Source of the DNA: Myoxocephalus aenaeus
Lineage: Eukaryota; Chordata; Actinopteri; Perciformes; Cottidae
Length of the DNA: 64,000 nt
Direction of reading: 5' to 3'
NCBI GenBank assembly: GCA_038501785.1
Contig: JBAMJR010000160.1
Coordinates: 672,501 to 736,500 of the forward strand
Shown here: one piece after another, positions 43,514 to 56,595 of the stretch
Layout: every line of letters starts with the position of its first letter
How positions within the stretch are numbered: the stretch's first letter is position 1
Translations under genes and position numbers: made by a program
Notes under the pieces: model-generated
Told to the model about the DNA's origin: nothing
Databases searched by the model: none
The model's input: the letters and a program-made list of their open reading frames with translations, nothing else

Positions 43514-46229
43514 ATGGTATGTTGTCTTGTGCCAGCTGTTAAGACTAAAACAATAATTTTGTTTAATTTTAACATTTCTATCCAATTGAAAGTAATACAA
43601 TATAGTGGTTCTGAAACAATTACATGATTATTTGATGGAGCAAATTGATAAATTCTTTTGATAATTGATTTTATTAGTATTGGATGTTTCCGAAACCGGT
43701 GTGACGATTTTCTCCCTCTCTTTTTTTCTCTCTCTTCTTTTCAGACATTGTTACTCCGGGTAGTTGTGTCCTCCAAAGAAGCCCGGCGAGTCCAGCTTTC
43801 TGAAGTACCAGGATCTGTGGCCCAACTCATTGATGAACTTAAAGAGAAACTCAAACTTTATGGGGATTTTTCACTACAGTTTGAGGATCCAGAGTTTGGA
43901 AATGCACTATGTAACTTGACAGCCATGTCTGAATTACCAGCTGAGCGTGCAGTCCTGCATATTATGTAGAACGATGATTAATCTACACCTCACCAATCCT
44001 GCAAAAGTTCCATTGGTTCAGTCTCCTCTCTTGATACAGCAAGTTTTCACTCTGAAGATTTCAGGTCCAGCTATTCCGATTCCATCAGGAGCAATTTAAG
44101 GCACGTTGTAGAGTGGCCCTCTCCATTCAAAAAATTGCGTATTCTTTGAACAAGACTGCGCCCCAGAAATTTTATGTACACATCATATGACATTGTCTTG
44201 TAGGAAGGACGAGGAAAACAAATGAAGTAAATCATTAATTTGATCCCAATACGACAGTTAAAAAGGCAACGTGAAGGCAAACAAATAAATAAATGTTGTT
44301 CAGATATCTGAAGAATTACATCGGATCACCAGCAAAGATCTCCTGGGGACTTTAAGTGCATCCCTTGAAAACTATGTCCCTTGCCTGCTGAGACTTTACC
44401 GGACAAGGAAGGGAGCTTTTGGTCAGAAGATGGAGGACCTCCTGGAAAGCTTGATGAACAGGTGAGTGAAGTGCCTGAAGCTTAGGATAGGCAAAGGTTA
44501 ACCTGTTGGCCGGTCTTCCTTTTGACCTCAAACGTTTTAGCACTTGCTATTGTAAGCAGTCCACCAAAGTCTTTCTCCCTAGTTGAAAATAGTATTTTTA
44601 ATTCTTAAAAAGTAGAAAGTAAAATTACCTAAAGGATTGTAGATAATTTTTTTTAATTTATTTTTTTCTTAAGCATGATACCTACGGTAGGTCTGAACTG
44701 AGCTTTATCCTCCTCATTGCTATAAATTATGTTATTTTGTGTAACTTCACTATGGTACTATACTAATTATTATGGTTTTGTGTTTTCCACTGAATACTGA
44801 AGAGAATTTATGATTTATATAGCATTAGCTGAATACTCTGTTTAATGATTTATATAACATTAGGTGAATACTCTGTTTTTAAGATTAATACAGCTTTGGT
44901 TGAATACTCTGTTTTTAAGATAATGCTTGCTCAAAACTGAAGGATGTGTGTGTGTCTCAGGCGTGAGAAACCGCAGAACTCTTACTCCCCTGTCTGTCAG
45001 ATAAAGTTTGGGACGTCCGATGAAAATAAGCAGCACACTTGAAAGAGAACCATGATATGAGTCTCACACACTGGTCTTGTGTTCATTGTTCTAACTATTA
45101 ATTAAAATCATCAGTAGGTGCAAACTCATCTAGTTCTCCCTCGTCCTGTATCCGGCCTTGAGGAGAAAGCAACAGTGTTTCAAGGGTAGTTGTCTGGGAA
45201 CCTGGGTTGTGTGTTTTTCCCTGGGAATATTTGAAAAGTATTGGAGTCAGAAAAAAGAGAAAGTCAGAAAGAAAGAGGATAAAAAAAACTTTACTCTCGG
45301 AGTTCGGGACTCACTCATCCTGAGGCGTGCTGACCGTGTGGAGGGCAGACAGACAGGGGGGCGGAGTCCAAGGCCTTGTATTAGGTATGCATTTCATGTA
45401 TGTAATTGCTAAATAAATAATCATTATTGTACGATAACCCGTTCAGCAACACTGAGAGGCCTGCCTATTTGTGTGCGGGACGACACAACAAAGTTTCTCC
45501 TGGAGTGTTTGGTAAGTAATAACAACAACTGTAGGAAATAGACTCAAGTAATATTGTTGAACCCAAAAAACCTGCCGGAGGGATTAAAAAGCATGTTTTC
45601 TTTAAACCATCGTCAAAACTACACTGTTTATCCTAGCATGAAGCTATAAAAACGTAATTGTCAGATTTTTATAATTTCAACAGTCCTTGAACATCATGTG
45701 CGACAAACGCTTCCGTCACTAAAGGCAGCCAAAACGAAGCTTAAAACATTTTACTCTACATGTTTCATTTAAAATCTCGCCACAAATATAATGGTCAGTA
45801 GAATGGTACTAAAGTTAACGTTAGAATGAGTAGAAATATTATAGTATTTTGTCTTAAATTTTTCATTAGCACTCAATCATGCATGTGTTGCTTTTCCCCA
45901 GGACACTGACAATGAAGAAAGAGTGCTCAGAGGCGTGTCTGTTGCCATCTTCACCGTCATTGATGGTGCCTCATCACCAAATGTGCGAGAAGTAGCGGTG
46001 GTGTTGGAAGGGACCATTGTGCTTCGTGACCTACCAGACCTCTCTAATGCCTTTGCATACCTCTTTGGCCTACTGTATGCAATGAACATTGATTATCCAA
46101 AAGGAGGTGAGGTACACCTTTGAAGCGATTCAAACTATAGCGTATACGTTCCCTGAAAACAAAGCTTTTGCTTTGAATATTTATGGGGAAGCCAGACGGG
46201 ACCTAAAGCTTTTGTTTCTTCTGTTTTAG
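43514..46229 (+). pseudogene. SAMD3-like multi-exon pseudogene
   Basis: ATG at 43514 is followed directly by donor GTATGT. Exon 2 starts at 43745 after TTTTCAG and gives (M)TLLLRVVVSSKEARRVQLS and FSLQFEDPEFGNALCNLTA, a PB1-like N-terminal domain, to AVLHIM. The same frame goes on through a TAG (43967) and a TAA (43982) into SIGSVSSLDTASFHSEDF and NLRHVVEWPSPF, then a TGA (44147). A further exon at 44304-44461 reads ISEELHRITSKDLLGTLSAS and LRLYRTRKGAFGQKMEDLL and ends at GTGAGT. Another, ending at 45511 (GTAAGT), reads LRGLPICVRDDTTKFLLECL. The last, from 45902, reads DTDNEERVLRGVSVAIFTVI and AFAYLFGLLYAMNIDYPKG, then after a frameshift RYTFEAIQTIAYTFPE. I recall this order from the teleost multi-copy 'sterile alpha motif domain-containing protein 3-like' family. 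Its long central exon is missing here. Three in-frame stops and a frameshift show that it is decayed. The function of the family is not established. Confidence 0.6.
44809..44935. repeat. About 40-bp tandem repeat, three units
   Basis: GAATACTCTGTTT recurs at about 44829, 44869 and 44909, with (T)GATTTATATA(G/A)CATTAG(C/G)T before the first two and AATACAGCTTTGG before the third. It lies in an intron of the SAMD3-like pseudogene. Confidence 0.75.
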
Positions 46230-46270
46230 TGCATTGTTAGTTCTCATGTTTAAGCACCTTTGCCTCAGAG

Positions 46271-47720
<1,450 letters not shown>

Positions 47721-48096
47721 GCACTGTGAGCTGTAAGGTCTTATATATACAGGTGTGTGCCTTTCCTAATCAAGTCTAATCAGTTTAATTAAACAAAGCT
47801 GGACTCCAATGAAGGAGTAGAACCATCTCAAGGAGGATCCGAAGAAATGGACAGCATGTGAGTTAAATATGAGTGTCACAGCAAAGGGTCTGAATACTTA
47901 TGACCATGTGATATTTCAGTTTTTCTTTTTTAATAAATTTGCAAAGATTTCTACATTTCTGTTTTTTTCTGTCAAGATGGGGTGCTGAGTGTACATTAAT
48001 GAGAAATAAAATGAACTTTTTTGATTTTAGCAAATGGCTGCAATGAAACAAAGAGTGAAAAATGTAAAGGGGTCTGAATACTTTCCGTACCCACTG

Positions 48097-48098
<2 letters not shown>

Positions 48099-48143
<45 letters not shown>
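48099..48143. repeat. (TA)n microsatellite
   Basis: TA run directly at the TA insertion site of the Tc1 element. Confidence 0.95.
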
Positions 48144-48149
<6 letters not shown>

Positions 48150-48601
48150 ATTTGCATTTCATTGTAGATGCTAGTAGTTCATTGTATTACTGCCACGGCA
48201 AGTTTATTTTTCTTTCACAAGATTTGTGGAAGTGTCAGTTGTCAGTTCACAAGAGGTGCTGATATATTACTGTTTGAAATGTTGTAAATGTTTTTGTTTA
48301 TTGTATTCCCTATTCATGGTTGCTACTGTCTTATATATAATTTCAATGTATAACTTTTAACGGGACTAGTTCTTTGTAGTTAGTGCTCATCAGCGAAACA
48401 GCAGTTTTTTGTGTACGTAACGCCAGACTGACCTAATTGTGTACTTTTAATCCTGTTAAAAACCTGTTTACCAGGGCTAAATAAAAAAGGTTTTAGCTAA
48501 CTTTGAGCTGTGTGCCCTTTTATTATATTTATTGTATTTATTGAGTAATAATACAAATCCAGCAACATACATTTTCATTGAGTTATCAAGGAGCAGTTAT
48601 A
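48144..48601. other. Unassigned sequence
   Basis: AT-rich; no gene or repeat recognised. Confidence 0.45.
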
Positions 48602-49072
48602 TCTCACTGAAGCAGAAATTATATTTATTCAACTCGTATATCTGTGTTCGTTGAAAGTAGAAATACATGGCATTGAAACCATCATGTTATTGTTAGCCTC
48701 ACAAGAATATCCTAATTCTGTGAACAAGAAAATCTAAATTGGCAGAACTCGAAATACAATGACAGCAACATAAAATTGTTTTGATTTGTAACGGAAAAAA
48801 ATTGTCTCACTGAAACAAGAATTTTTAATTTATTCAACACATATCTGTGTTTGTTGAAGGTAGAAATACATGGCACTGAAACAAGAATGTTTTTGTTAGC
48901 CTCACAAGAATGTCATAATTAGGTGAACAATAAAATGTAAGTTGGCAGAACTTTTGTCTAAACTTGAAAATGTTAGTTAAGTCAACTACTGTAGTCAAAA
49001 GTTGAGAACACTTAAAAAAAATCAGTGCATCATGTTGCCTTGATATTTAATATTTATTTTTTTACAGTGTAT
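48602..49072. repeat. About 202-bp direct duplication ending at TTTTTTTACAGTGTA
   Basis: Unit 1 begins TCTCACTGAAGCAGAAATTAT at 48602 and unit 2 TCTCACTGAAACAAGAATTTT near 48804. Both continue with TATCTGTGTT(C/T)GTTGAA(A/G)G, TAGAAATACATGGCA(T/C)TGAAA and TGTTAGCCTCACAAGAAT. The block ends with TTTTTTTACAGTGTATA at 49058-49073. No coding potential. Confidence 0.8.
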
Positions 49073-49744
49073 ATACTTGTGCTGATGTGTGAAGCATGCC
49101 AGCTCTGAAAGGCCGCGGGCGCCTCTCTTCTTTTTATCAAGTGAGCAAATAAAACGTGGCAGTGAAGCGGCCACCGTCTGTCAAACAGAGAGCTTTCAAA
49201 TCCCAAACACTTCGGGAGCAAGGGATTCTCTGTAGTTGGAGCAGAAGGGAAGAATCTGATCTCAACATGTAGGAACAGAGATGTGAGGTGGAGTTTTTAT
49301 TTACACATAAAAACGTCTGGAGACCATTTTGCATTCCAATAAAATGAGGTGTTTTGTCCATCATTCCTTTCAGCAATGGTAGCTTGATGCTCATTGACTT
49401 CATTGTTGAGATTCGGCAAAGCGGCAACACACAATAGAGTCCAGCTGGGCAGGAGCTCGTTCCCTTCAGTCTACACCACTTTACACTTTTTTTTCTTTTT
49501 CTGCTGTTATCATTTCCTTTATTTACACAGCCCTCCCAATACCAACATCTGAGGACAGGAGGACGGGGTTCAGATGCGGTTTGATCATCCGACAAGGCCT
49601 CATTCCAGGCCTTTATGCACCCGGGGCATTTTTTGTCCTATGATTGAGTCACACATCAATAGCAAGAATTACTCAGAAAAAAAGTGACTGTGTCGTATTT
49701 TCGTAGCTTTCACAACACGAACAAAGGCATCAACCTTATAGCTT
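49073..49744. other. Unassigned; one 152-codon open frame
   Basis: The minus-strand frame at 49137-49595 is the longest here, but its composition (scattered Cys, Ser and Leu), lack of domain and lack of splice context give no support for a gene. No repeat recognised. Confidence 0.45.
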
Positions 49745-50626
49745 ATAGTGCCAAATTACCCCACTAGAGCGCTGCGCTCACTGAATGCAGGGTTGCTTGT
49801 GGTTCCCAGAGTCTTAAAAAGTAGGTTGGGGCTAGAGCTTTCAGTTATCAAGCTCCTCTTCTGTGGAACCAGCTTCCACTTTCAGTCCGGGGGGCAGACA
49901 CAGTCACCTAACTTAAGAGTAGACTTTCCTCTTTGATAGCGCTTATAGTTAGGGCTGTTTCAGGCTTATAGTTAGGTCTGGCTCAGGTTTGCCCTGGTCC
50001 AGCCCCTAGATATGCTGCTATAGGCCTAGACTGCTGGGGGACATCTTAGGATACACTGATACGCTTCTTCTCCTCTTCTCTTCTTCTTTCTCTCCTCTCT
50101 CCTCGTCTCCTCTTCTTTCTCTCCTTCTGGATAAATTATTGTCACTTCAATGCACATGACTAACTACTTTTTTCCACGAGCCTCTGTGCTTCCACGCCTC
50201 AAGTTTCCATGGATCGTGGCTGTCTGGAGCCAGTCCATGCCTCCTGCCATGCCCCTGCTGATGCCCCTCCTCTCTACCTCCTTCATGGACGTGGTTATCT
50301 GGATCGTGGACCATGCCTACCACTCATTATATGAATAAGTTCTGTCATATTCATTGAATGTGCTGTAACTGTTACGTTATTCATTCTGGCCACATGACAT
50401 CTATTGCTTCTGTCCATCCGGGGAGAGGGATCCTCCTCTGTTGCTCTCCCTTAGGTTTCTTCCCTTTTTTCCCTGTGAAAGGGTTTTCACTATCTTTATT
50501 TGGGGGAGTTTTTCCTTTTCCGATGTGAGGTCCCGGGACAGGGATGTTATGTGTTCAGACTGTAAAGCCCTCCGAGGCAAATTTGTATTTGTGATTTTGG
50601 GCTATATAAAATAAACTGAATTGAAC
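49745..50626 (+). mobile_element. L2/CR1-type LINE 3' fragment
   Basis: The coding remnant reads YPTRALRSLNAGLLVVPRV, then in the next frame ARAFSYQAPLLWNQLP, the C-terminal block (A-F-S-Y-x-A-P-x-L-W-N-x-L-P) of CR1/L2 LINE ORF2. A pyrimidine-rich stretch (50068-50128) follows, then the 3' UTR blocks GGGATCCTCCTCTGTTGCTC, GGGGGAGTTTTTCCTTTTCC, TGTGAGGTCCCGGGACAGGG, AAAGCCCTCCGAGGCAAATT and the tail ACTGAATTGAA. The 3' UTR is also seen at 8026-8190. A frameshift and truncation make it inactive. Confidence 0.75.
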
Positions 50627-50854
50627 CACTCACCTTGTGTGGAAGGGGTTGGGCCTCAGTAACAAGACAGCAAACATTACACCTTTCAACACTGATGTAG
50701 TGCACGCCTTTCACAATAAATGCCCATGATATAATATTCAAGATTCAAGGGAATCTTTTTCATTTTCATGCTGTTTATTTATCACGTCCCTGGTGTGTAA
50801 AGGCCTTTGGCCATGCTGTATATTTTTTATTTATATATGCAGTATACGGCATAT
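50627..50854. other. Unassigned sequence
   Basis: Short link without recognisable content. Confidence 0.4.
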
Positions 50855-50905
50855 ATAATAATGAAAACCTTATTTATATAGCACCTCAAAGTGCTTTCCA
50901 ATAAG
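50855..50905 (-). repeat. SINE/LINE tail, reverse orientation
   Basis: On the minus strand: AAAGCACTTTGAGGTGCTAT then ATAAATAAGGTTTTC, the common fish retroposon tail ('GCACTTTG...GGTGCTATATAAATAAAG'). The body is not recognisable beyond about 50905. Confidence 0.5.
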
Positions 50906-51088
50906 ACAAATTTAAAACAAAGATAAGGAAATGAATTAAAATCCAAACATAAACACATAAAAACAGACTGTAATGTGGTAAAACAAATACAATCACAAAA
51001 AAAGCGGATCTCAGGGTTCAGGAAGGGACATAAGGCAATAAGAGATCAGAAGGATAACTTGGGGTGAGTCCTCTCATGGCTTTATACC

Positions 51089-51450
51089 TGTGGTGGCAGG
51101 GGCGTGGTTAGCTCAGGTGCAGAGGGAGAGAGGGAGGGAGCGATTCAGAGAACAGGTGCCGGATAATCAGGCTCAGCTGGGGGCAATTGGTGTCTGTGTG
51201 TTTCTCCCTTTTAAAAACCAGCAGTAGCGACGGAGTGGGGGAGGTGAGCGGAGGCGACGCAGCCGAATGAGCTGGTGGACCTGGGAGCAGATACAGGAGC
51301 AGTTACAGGCGGAGGCGGGTGCGCTCGGGGGCGAGGCCGAGAGCGCACACCAGGCAGCCGATCAAATAAAGTATCTTGCTAAACGCAAATCCGAAGTGTG
51401 TTGCCCTTTTGTGCCGTCCGAGACTCACGGAGGTAGCGAACTACGCTACA
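51089..51450 (+). mobile_element. Ty3/gypsy-type LTR
   Basis: Starts TGTGGTGGCAGGGGCGTGG and ends CGAACTACGCTACA (TG...CA). It contains a TATA-like TTTTAAAAACCAGC at 51209-51222 and AATAAA at 51365-51370. A primer-binding-site-like TGGAGCCCGACGTGGGGC starts 2 bp after the end (51452), followed by a gag start at 51473. Layout and spacing are those of a 5' LTR. No matching 3' LTR lies in the window. Confidence 0.7.
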
Positions 51451-51472
51451 CTGGAGCCCGACGTGGGGCGGC

Positions 51473-51849
51473 ATGGAGAATAGAGAGCAACAGCCGGAGG
51501 CACCAACTCAGCCGATCGTGGCGCTGGGGCAGATGTTGGCGGGGATCGCGGCCATGCAGCAGGAGCAGGCGGAGACGACCGGCGGTTCCTGGGGGCTCTT
51601 CAGGACACTGCGGAGAGGCAGACCTCCGTCCTGCAGCAGATCGCCGACCGGGCAGCTGTGCTGACGCCGGCCCCCTCTCCGGGGCCCTCTCCGCTGGCAG
51701 GGGTGGCCCTGCACAGGATGACGGCAGCGGATGACGCACAGTCGTTTCTGGACTCGTTCGACCCTCGCTGCAGAGCTCTGGATGAGCTTGAAGCGTTAGA
51801 GGGATGTTTTTGCCGTATGATAAGTGATACTCGTTATGAACACGAGTAG
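51473..51849 (+). pseudogene. Gypsy-type gag N-terminal fragment
   Basis: From ATG at 51473: MENREQQPEAPTQPIVALGQ and MLAGIAAMQQEQAE. After a frameshift near 51580: RRFLGALQDTAERQTSVLQQ, then LTPAPSPGPSPLAGVALHRM and TAADDAQSFLDSF, the start of the gypsy Gag capsid-like region ('M-T-x-x-D-D-x-x-x-F-L-x-x-F'). The similarity stops near 51765 and the rest of gag and all of pol are absent. The sequence then runs into unrelated DNA. Inactive. Confidence 0.65.
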
Positions 51850-52295
51850 GACCAAAGAACAGGGCACAGACGGGTTGGCGGATTAAGAAGAGTCCTTTAT
51901 TGCCACAAAGGAGGAGGATACGGAACTGAGGATACGGAACGGGAGTCTGCGGGGAGGAGTGGAGACGGCAGAGATGAAGCTGGCGTGGGCAGATGATGCG
52001 GGGAAGCGTGGAGAGAGTAGCTGGAAAGCAGGCGAACGGTGATCCTGAGGCAAAGGGAACAAAAACTGGTTAGAACAAGAGGGAACCACAAGGCGCAAAT
52101 TCCAAGTGAATGAATGATACTGAGTGTGGCCTTAGCGTGTGAATACCACTGGAGGGGAGGAGAACAATACGGCCAGGTGTGTGGCTGAGGAGGACATATC
52201 GTGGTAAGACTCACCCAAAGCAGCCAATGTAGCTGAGTGGTAGGCGTTGGAGATGACAGTAGCAATGGTCCAATGGTTTTACCACCGCTAGTGGC
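51850..52295. other. Unassigned, GA-rich, possible repeat
   Basis: Begins AGGACCAAAGAACAGGGCAC and is purine-rich. Its overall layout resembles 20893-21400 (GGACCCAAAAGCAGAC start), but I cannot align them confidently by eye. Confidence 0.3.
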
Positions 52296-52530
52296 AACCA
52301 TAGACTTTATATAAGAAGTGGATGTAGTCATGGTGACCTCAACCATTGGTTTGTGGCCTGCCAAAAAAGAACCCTTGAGTTTAGCGATTTGGCCGTCGCC
52401 ATCTTGTCTTTTTTGCATCCGATGAACAGAAGTGACCCTTTTTGGAACGCGAAGTGAGTGACGTAGAGACGCCTTATACGTCAACCTGTCAATCACAGTA
52501 GCCCCGCCCTAAAGCATACTCTGCATCAAA
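52296..52530 (+). repeat. Dispersed repeat family A/B/C, copy C (uninterrupted)
   Basis: ACCATAGACTTTATATAAGA, CCATTGGTTTGTGG, GCCGTCGCCATCTTG, GATGAACAGAAGTGACC, GAGTGACGTAGAGACGCC, CCTGTCAATCACAGTAGCCC and CGCCCTAAAGCATACTCTGC, in this order. It provides the unoccupied version of the site where the Harbinger-like element sits in copy B. Confidence 0.8.
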
Positions 52531-53748
52531 AGTGTGTTCAGCAATGCCTCATTTTAAAAGGGAAAAACAATCCTGTCCCATCTTACTCGTCGTACGTTAT
52601 ATCGGTGTCAGCCTCATCAAAAAAAAAAAAATGAGCAGAACAGCAGAGAACCAGCCCATTATTTTCTGTGACAAGGCTGAGGTGACATTTTATTATTATC
52701 CAATCTGCAGGATTCCTCGTTCACGGAGCTCCACGAGAGGCAGTCGGAGAAAATGTTTTCCTCTCTGCAGGCCGCCGGCTGACGCTTCGGATTACCGCAA
52801 CTTCTTCCTCTGGAAGCTCATTGATATTCTGCACCTTCCACAACTGTGGAAGTAGGGACAAATATAATGAAACTTCTGGTTGTTTGCAGGCATAACGGAT
52901 GAAGCACAGGGAGGAGAGGAGATGGGCGAGGGAAAGAGAGGCAGAGAGGAAAACTAGACGGAGGAAACGGCTGGAGGACGAGGAAGTGGATTCAAAAGTA
53001 AGTGTGGAAGGAAAATAAGGGAAGAGGAGTGAAGAAGAATGGATGGTGGAGAGGAAAGAAAACAAGAGAAGGGCCAAAGAGGGCAGTGTAAATGAGGGAA
53101 GGTAAGAAAATGAAGATGAAGAAAGAGAAGAAGGAAGATTAGAACCCTAACCCTAAAAAAAAGGTTAGAGAGAGAAAGTGGATAAAGAAGAGAAAAAAAG
53201 TATCTGATGATAAATGGTGAATGTAAAGGGAGAATGGGAGAAATGATGGGACAAAAAGATGGGAGGGAGGGAGAGACGGGGCACGGTATGAAAAATGGAA
53301 AGACGATGGGACATGACTGGGAAGGGAGGAATAAGGAGAGGAGATAAGGAAGGAGTGAAAGAAAGTGAGAGAATAAGAAGAGAAAATAAAGTGGCGAGAA
53401 AATAAAAGGGAATAAAGTGGAGGATGAAGCTAAATTAAGAGAGAGAGAAAGGATGAGTAATAGAAGTGCTTAAATGTAGGAAACAAGGAGAAAGGAAGGG
53501 ATGACGTGTGGAGGAAGGGAAGATAAATGAAAAATGAGCGAGGAGGAACAACGCGAAAAAAACGCAGAAATGCAGGTGAAAGACAGATGGATGCGTGGAG
53601 GGGGTGAAGAAGGAGAAGGAGGAGTTGGCCTTGGCTCGCGTCCTTGTTTCCTGGTTTCTTTCCTGCAGTTGAATAATTAATGGGAGGTTTATCTTCCCAT
53701 TACCTGCTGCTACTGCAGTGTGTGGACTCGTGATCAACACAATAATGT

Positions 53749-53752
<4 letters not shown>
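52531..53752. other. Unassigned; long GA-rich tract
   Basis: 52890-53470 is strongly purine-rich on the plus strand (GGAAGGGAGGA, AGAGAAAGT and similar), giving long pyrimidine-type false frames on the minus strand. CCCTAACCCTAA at 53146 is only two telomere-like units. No gene recognised. Confidence 0.5.

Positions 53753-53781
<29 letters not shown>
53753..53781. repeat. (CA)n microsatellite
   Basis: About 29 bp of CA. Confidence 0.95.
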
Positions 53782-53784
<3 letters not shown>

Positions 53785-53947
53785 ATATCAACAAACAATA
53801 CAAATTATTTTATATGTTTTATGCGTTATGTGTTATGTGTAACACTATGTGCTAATTTCTCTTTAATCACCACTAATCTATTTAACTAATTAGCACAGTG
53901 ACAATATGATACACATCCTGTCTCCCCCCTACTCACAGCCTTCCAGG

Positions 53948-53952
53948 GCGCG

Positions 53953-54015
<63 letters not shown>
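53948..54015. repeat. (CG)n(CA)n compound microsatellite
   Basis: GCGCGCGCGCGC directly followed by about 55 bp of CA. Both parts are alternating purine-pyrimidine and so Z-DNA-prone. Confidence 0.95.
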
Positions 54016-54017
<2 letters not shown>

Positions 54018-55020
54018 AAATGCACCGAGGTGAGGTTCATAAATAATTCCCATGCGGAGTGAGGACCGCCCTTTCTGCTCGATTTACAGAAATTCTCATA
54101 CTCGATTCACACATAATCTAGAAAATCAATAAACAAGTGTAAAGCCTCACTGGTGTTCATGACACCTCATAACATGAAACCGTCGGATGGTGTGAACGAC
54201 ATACTTCTTCAGGTTTTCCTGAATGCAGCCCAAGAAAAGGACATTAAGGTTTATTGAAATTAAAAACGTGAAAAGGTCTGGAAGAAATTTTAAATAAAGT
54301 TCACCTCCATGAATCACATTGATGTCCCAGAACAATATTAATATACATCCCCAAATGATGGGCCATATATTTGTATTAGTTGAATTTACGCACAAAGAAA
54401 CGCTATATAATAATTGACTCTGCAACTTCAGGCTTATTTGCACAACGGGACAGCAACTTCAGCTGCTCTGAGATTAAAATCTGAATACATTTAGTGTTTT
54501 GCGAGCTCACCAATCACGTCTGTGTAAAACCCTGATTAGGGTCGACTCGTCATTACAGACTCATTCAGCGTGCCAGCTAGTCGCTTCATTGTAGGGTTGA
54601 CCATAAAATACACAGCGCTCACATAGGATTTATTGCACATGACATTTAGTATTTGTGTATTGTATTTGTAGCAGAAGGCCTTGCTTGACACACGGGCTGG
54701 GATGAATGAACCACACAAAAATAGCGTAATACTTACCTGCGAATATTTTGCATCAAAACTGTTCATCCTGGTGGCGATGAGAATTTGCAGATTCTCGCGG
54801 TCAGAGGACTGACTGCTACCGCCTCAACCAACTGACCGGCTCAGTTGATTAGTTGTCAGGTAGCCAACAGATAGTAGGCATGAGGAATAACCACCTCACT
54901 TTGATAATGTGTCAAATCCATTATTGTGTTGTGGTCTGGCAGGTTGGACGTCCCTGTAGAAATCAGACTTAAGTCCTACTCCTATATAACATCAACTACA
55001 GTTTATACCCTCTTCTTCTG
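54016..55020. other. Unassigned sequence
   Basis: AT-rich; no gene or repeat recognised. Minus-strand open frames of under 100 codons have no domain. Confidence 0.45.
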
Positions 55021-55030
55021 ACACACACAC

Positions 55031-55065
<35 letters not shown>
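55021..55065. repeat. (CA)n microsatellite
   Basis: About 45 bp of CA with one CG interruption. Confidence 0.95.
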
Positions 55066-55067
<2 letters not shown>

Positions 55068-56114
55068 GAGACATCTCATATGATGAGGGTAAAGCAAATG
55101 TTTCACCCTAGACTTTTGCTCACCCCAGACGGAACTCATACAAATCCTATTACAAACTTTCACAACTCTCCAAAGTGAATAATATCCGTCACCGATCACG
55201 TTATCCGTGATGCACAGAAGATGTCATCTCTCATTACTGAAAACTAAGCTGCTTTCACACTTGTTCTTATTTTGCCTTTTACACTTCTTTTGCTTTTTTA
55301 AAATACTTTTGATGGGCCAATTGTCCTTTTTATCTTGTGTTTTGTTGTGTCATTTCAGTTTTAATCTTGGAGCACTTTGCAAGCGGTGCAAAGGAAATAT
55401 GAATAGTTTATGACTTTCATTAGATCAAGAATCAGCGATTGGCATTAGAGGAAATATTATCCGCCCTGCAGATACTCCCGACTGTTTATTTGAGGCTGTG
55501 AGGCGTTGCATCTGATAAAGGGCAACACTGGCCTGATATATTGGTCCATCAACTTCATTACATTTAACACGGAGAGAGAGATAAGGGCGCAAGAATCATC
55601 CCTCACTTAATTCAATATTTGGAACTAATTCTTGTATCAGTCCAGTGTCCGCGCTCTCTCTCTCATTACTTTGTGCTGTTCTCTGCCTCGCTCCTGCAGC
55701 CTGACATTCACTTTTATCTACAACTCAGAGAATATATGCAACTAATATTATCCAGCCCGGCCTGTATTGTTCGACCTGTCGCTTTTTTTTATTTTTTGAA
55801 AGGTGAACAATTGCAGAACTCATTGCTGGGGACTTCTTATTGGCTCTCAAAGTACGAAATAGTTCTGAAAAGTTCCTTATTGACCTTGGAAACACTAGTT
55901 GGACTAGTTTTTGTTTTTGTTTTTTTTAAACGCCGTTCACACGTGGGTGCTATAAAAAGCCCTCTTCACCGCCACCCTCCACTCACACGTTCATTCATTC
56001 TGAGAAAACAGGATGCAATGAGAGCCGCTCTGTTCACTCATCCTGAACCTTTTCAGCTGCAGCAGCTACTGCGCACAGTGCGGGGTAGACGTACAGAGTT
56101 TGCTCGTGGAGGAT
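55066..56114. other. Unassigned sequence
   Basis: No gene recognised. A long plus-strand frame (55619-56614) crosses this region into the minisatellite. Its first half has no domain and its second half is translated repeat, so I do not accept it as a gene. Confidence 0.45.
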
Positions 56115-56129
56115 TCTCCTTTGGACGCT

Positions 56130-56595
56130 GCAGTAGGAGCAAGCTCAAATCGCGGCACCGGCACCTGCCGCTTACCTGCTGTGGCATCTCTGGACATGCC
56201 GCGCCATATGCCGGCACATGCCGCGCCGGTACCGGCACATGCCGCCGGCACATGCCGCGCCGGTGCCGGCACATGCCGCGCCGGTACCGGCACATGCCGC
56301 GCCAGTACCGGCACATGCCGCGCCGGTTGTGGCATCTCTGGACATGCCGCGGCGGTTTGGGACCTGCCGCGAGCCGCACCTGCTGTGGCTCTCTGGAACT
56401 GCCGCGGCGGTTTGGGACCTGCCGCGAGCCGCACCTGCTGTGGCTCTCTGGAACTGCCGCGGCAGTTCGGGACCTGCCGGGAGCCGCGAGCTGCCTTGCC
56501 GGAAGCTGCCACTACTTTAGAGGCAGCATTTCCGATGGCACGTCTCAGGTGGCGGGGCACTTACGAGTTGCCACTCATGTGCCACTAGTTTTTGA
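56130..56595 (+). repeat. GC-rich minisatellite, left arm
   Basis: Outer edge AGCAAGCTCAAATCGCGGCA. It contains five units of a 21-bp repeat, GCCGCGCCGGTACCGGCACAT with small changes and one short unit (about 56218-56330). Then come two direct 55-bp units beginning GCGGTTTGGGACCTGCCGCG and a diverged third (56351-56480). The inner edge carries GTTGCCACTCATGTGCCACTAGTTTTTGAGG. CpG density is very high. The complementary form lies at 58655-58975 with the same outer and inner edges in mirror order. Confidence 0.88.

Noticed and set aside
49137..49595. 152-codon minus-strand ORF as a novel gene
   Set aside because: No domain, no signal or splice features and no second exon. The length is compatible with chance in 64 kb.
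53141..53158. Telomere-like CCCTAACCCTAA
   Set aside because: Only two units inside a GA-rich region; too short for an interstitial telomere block.
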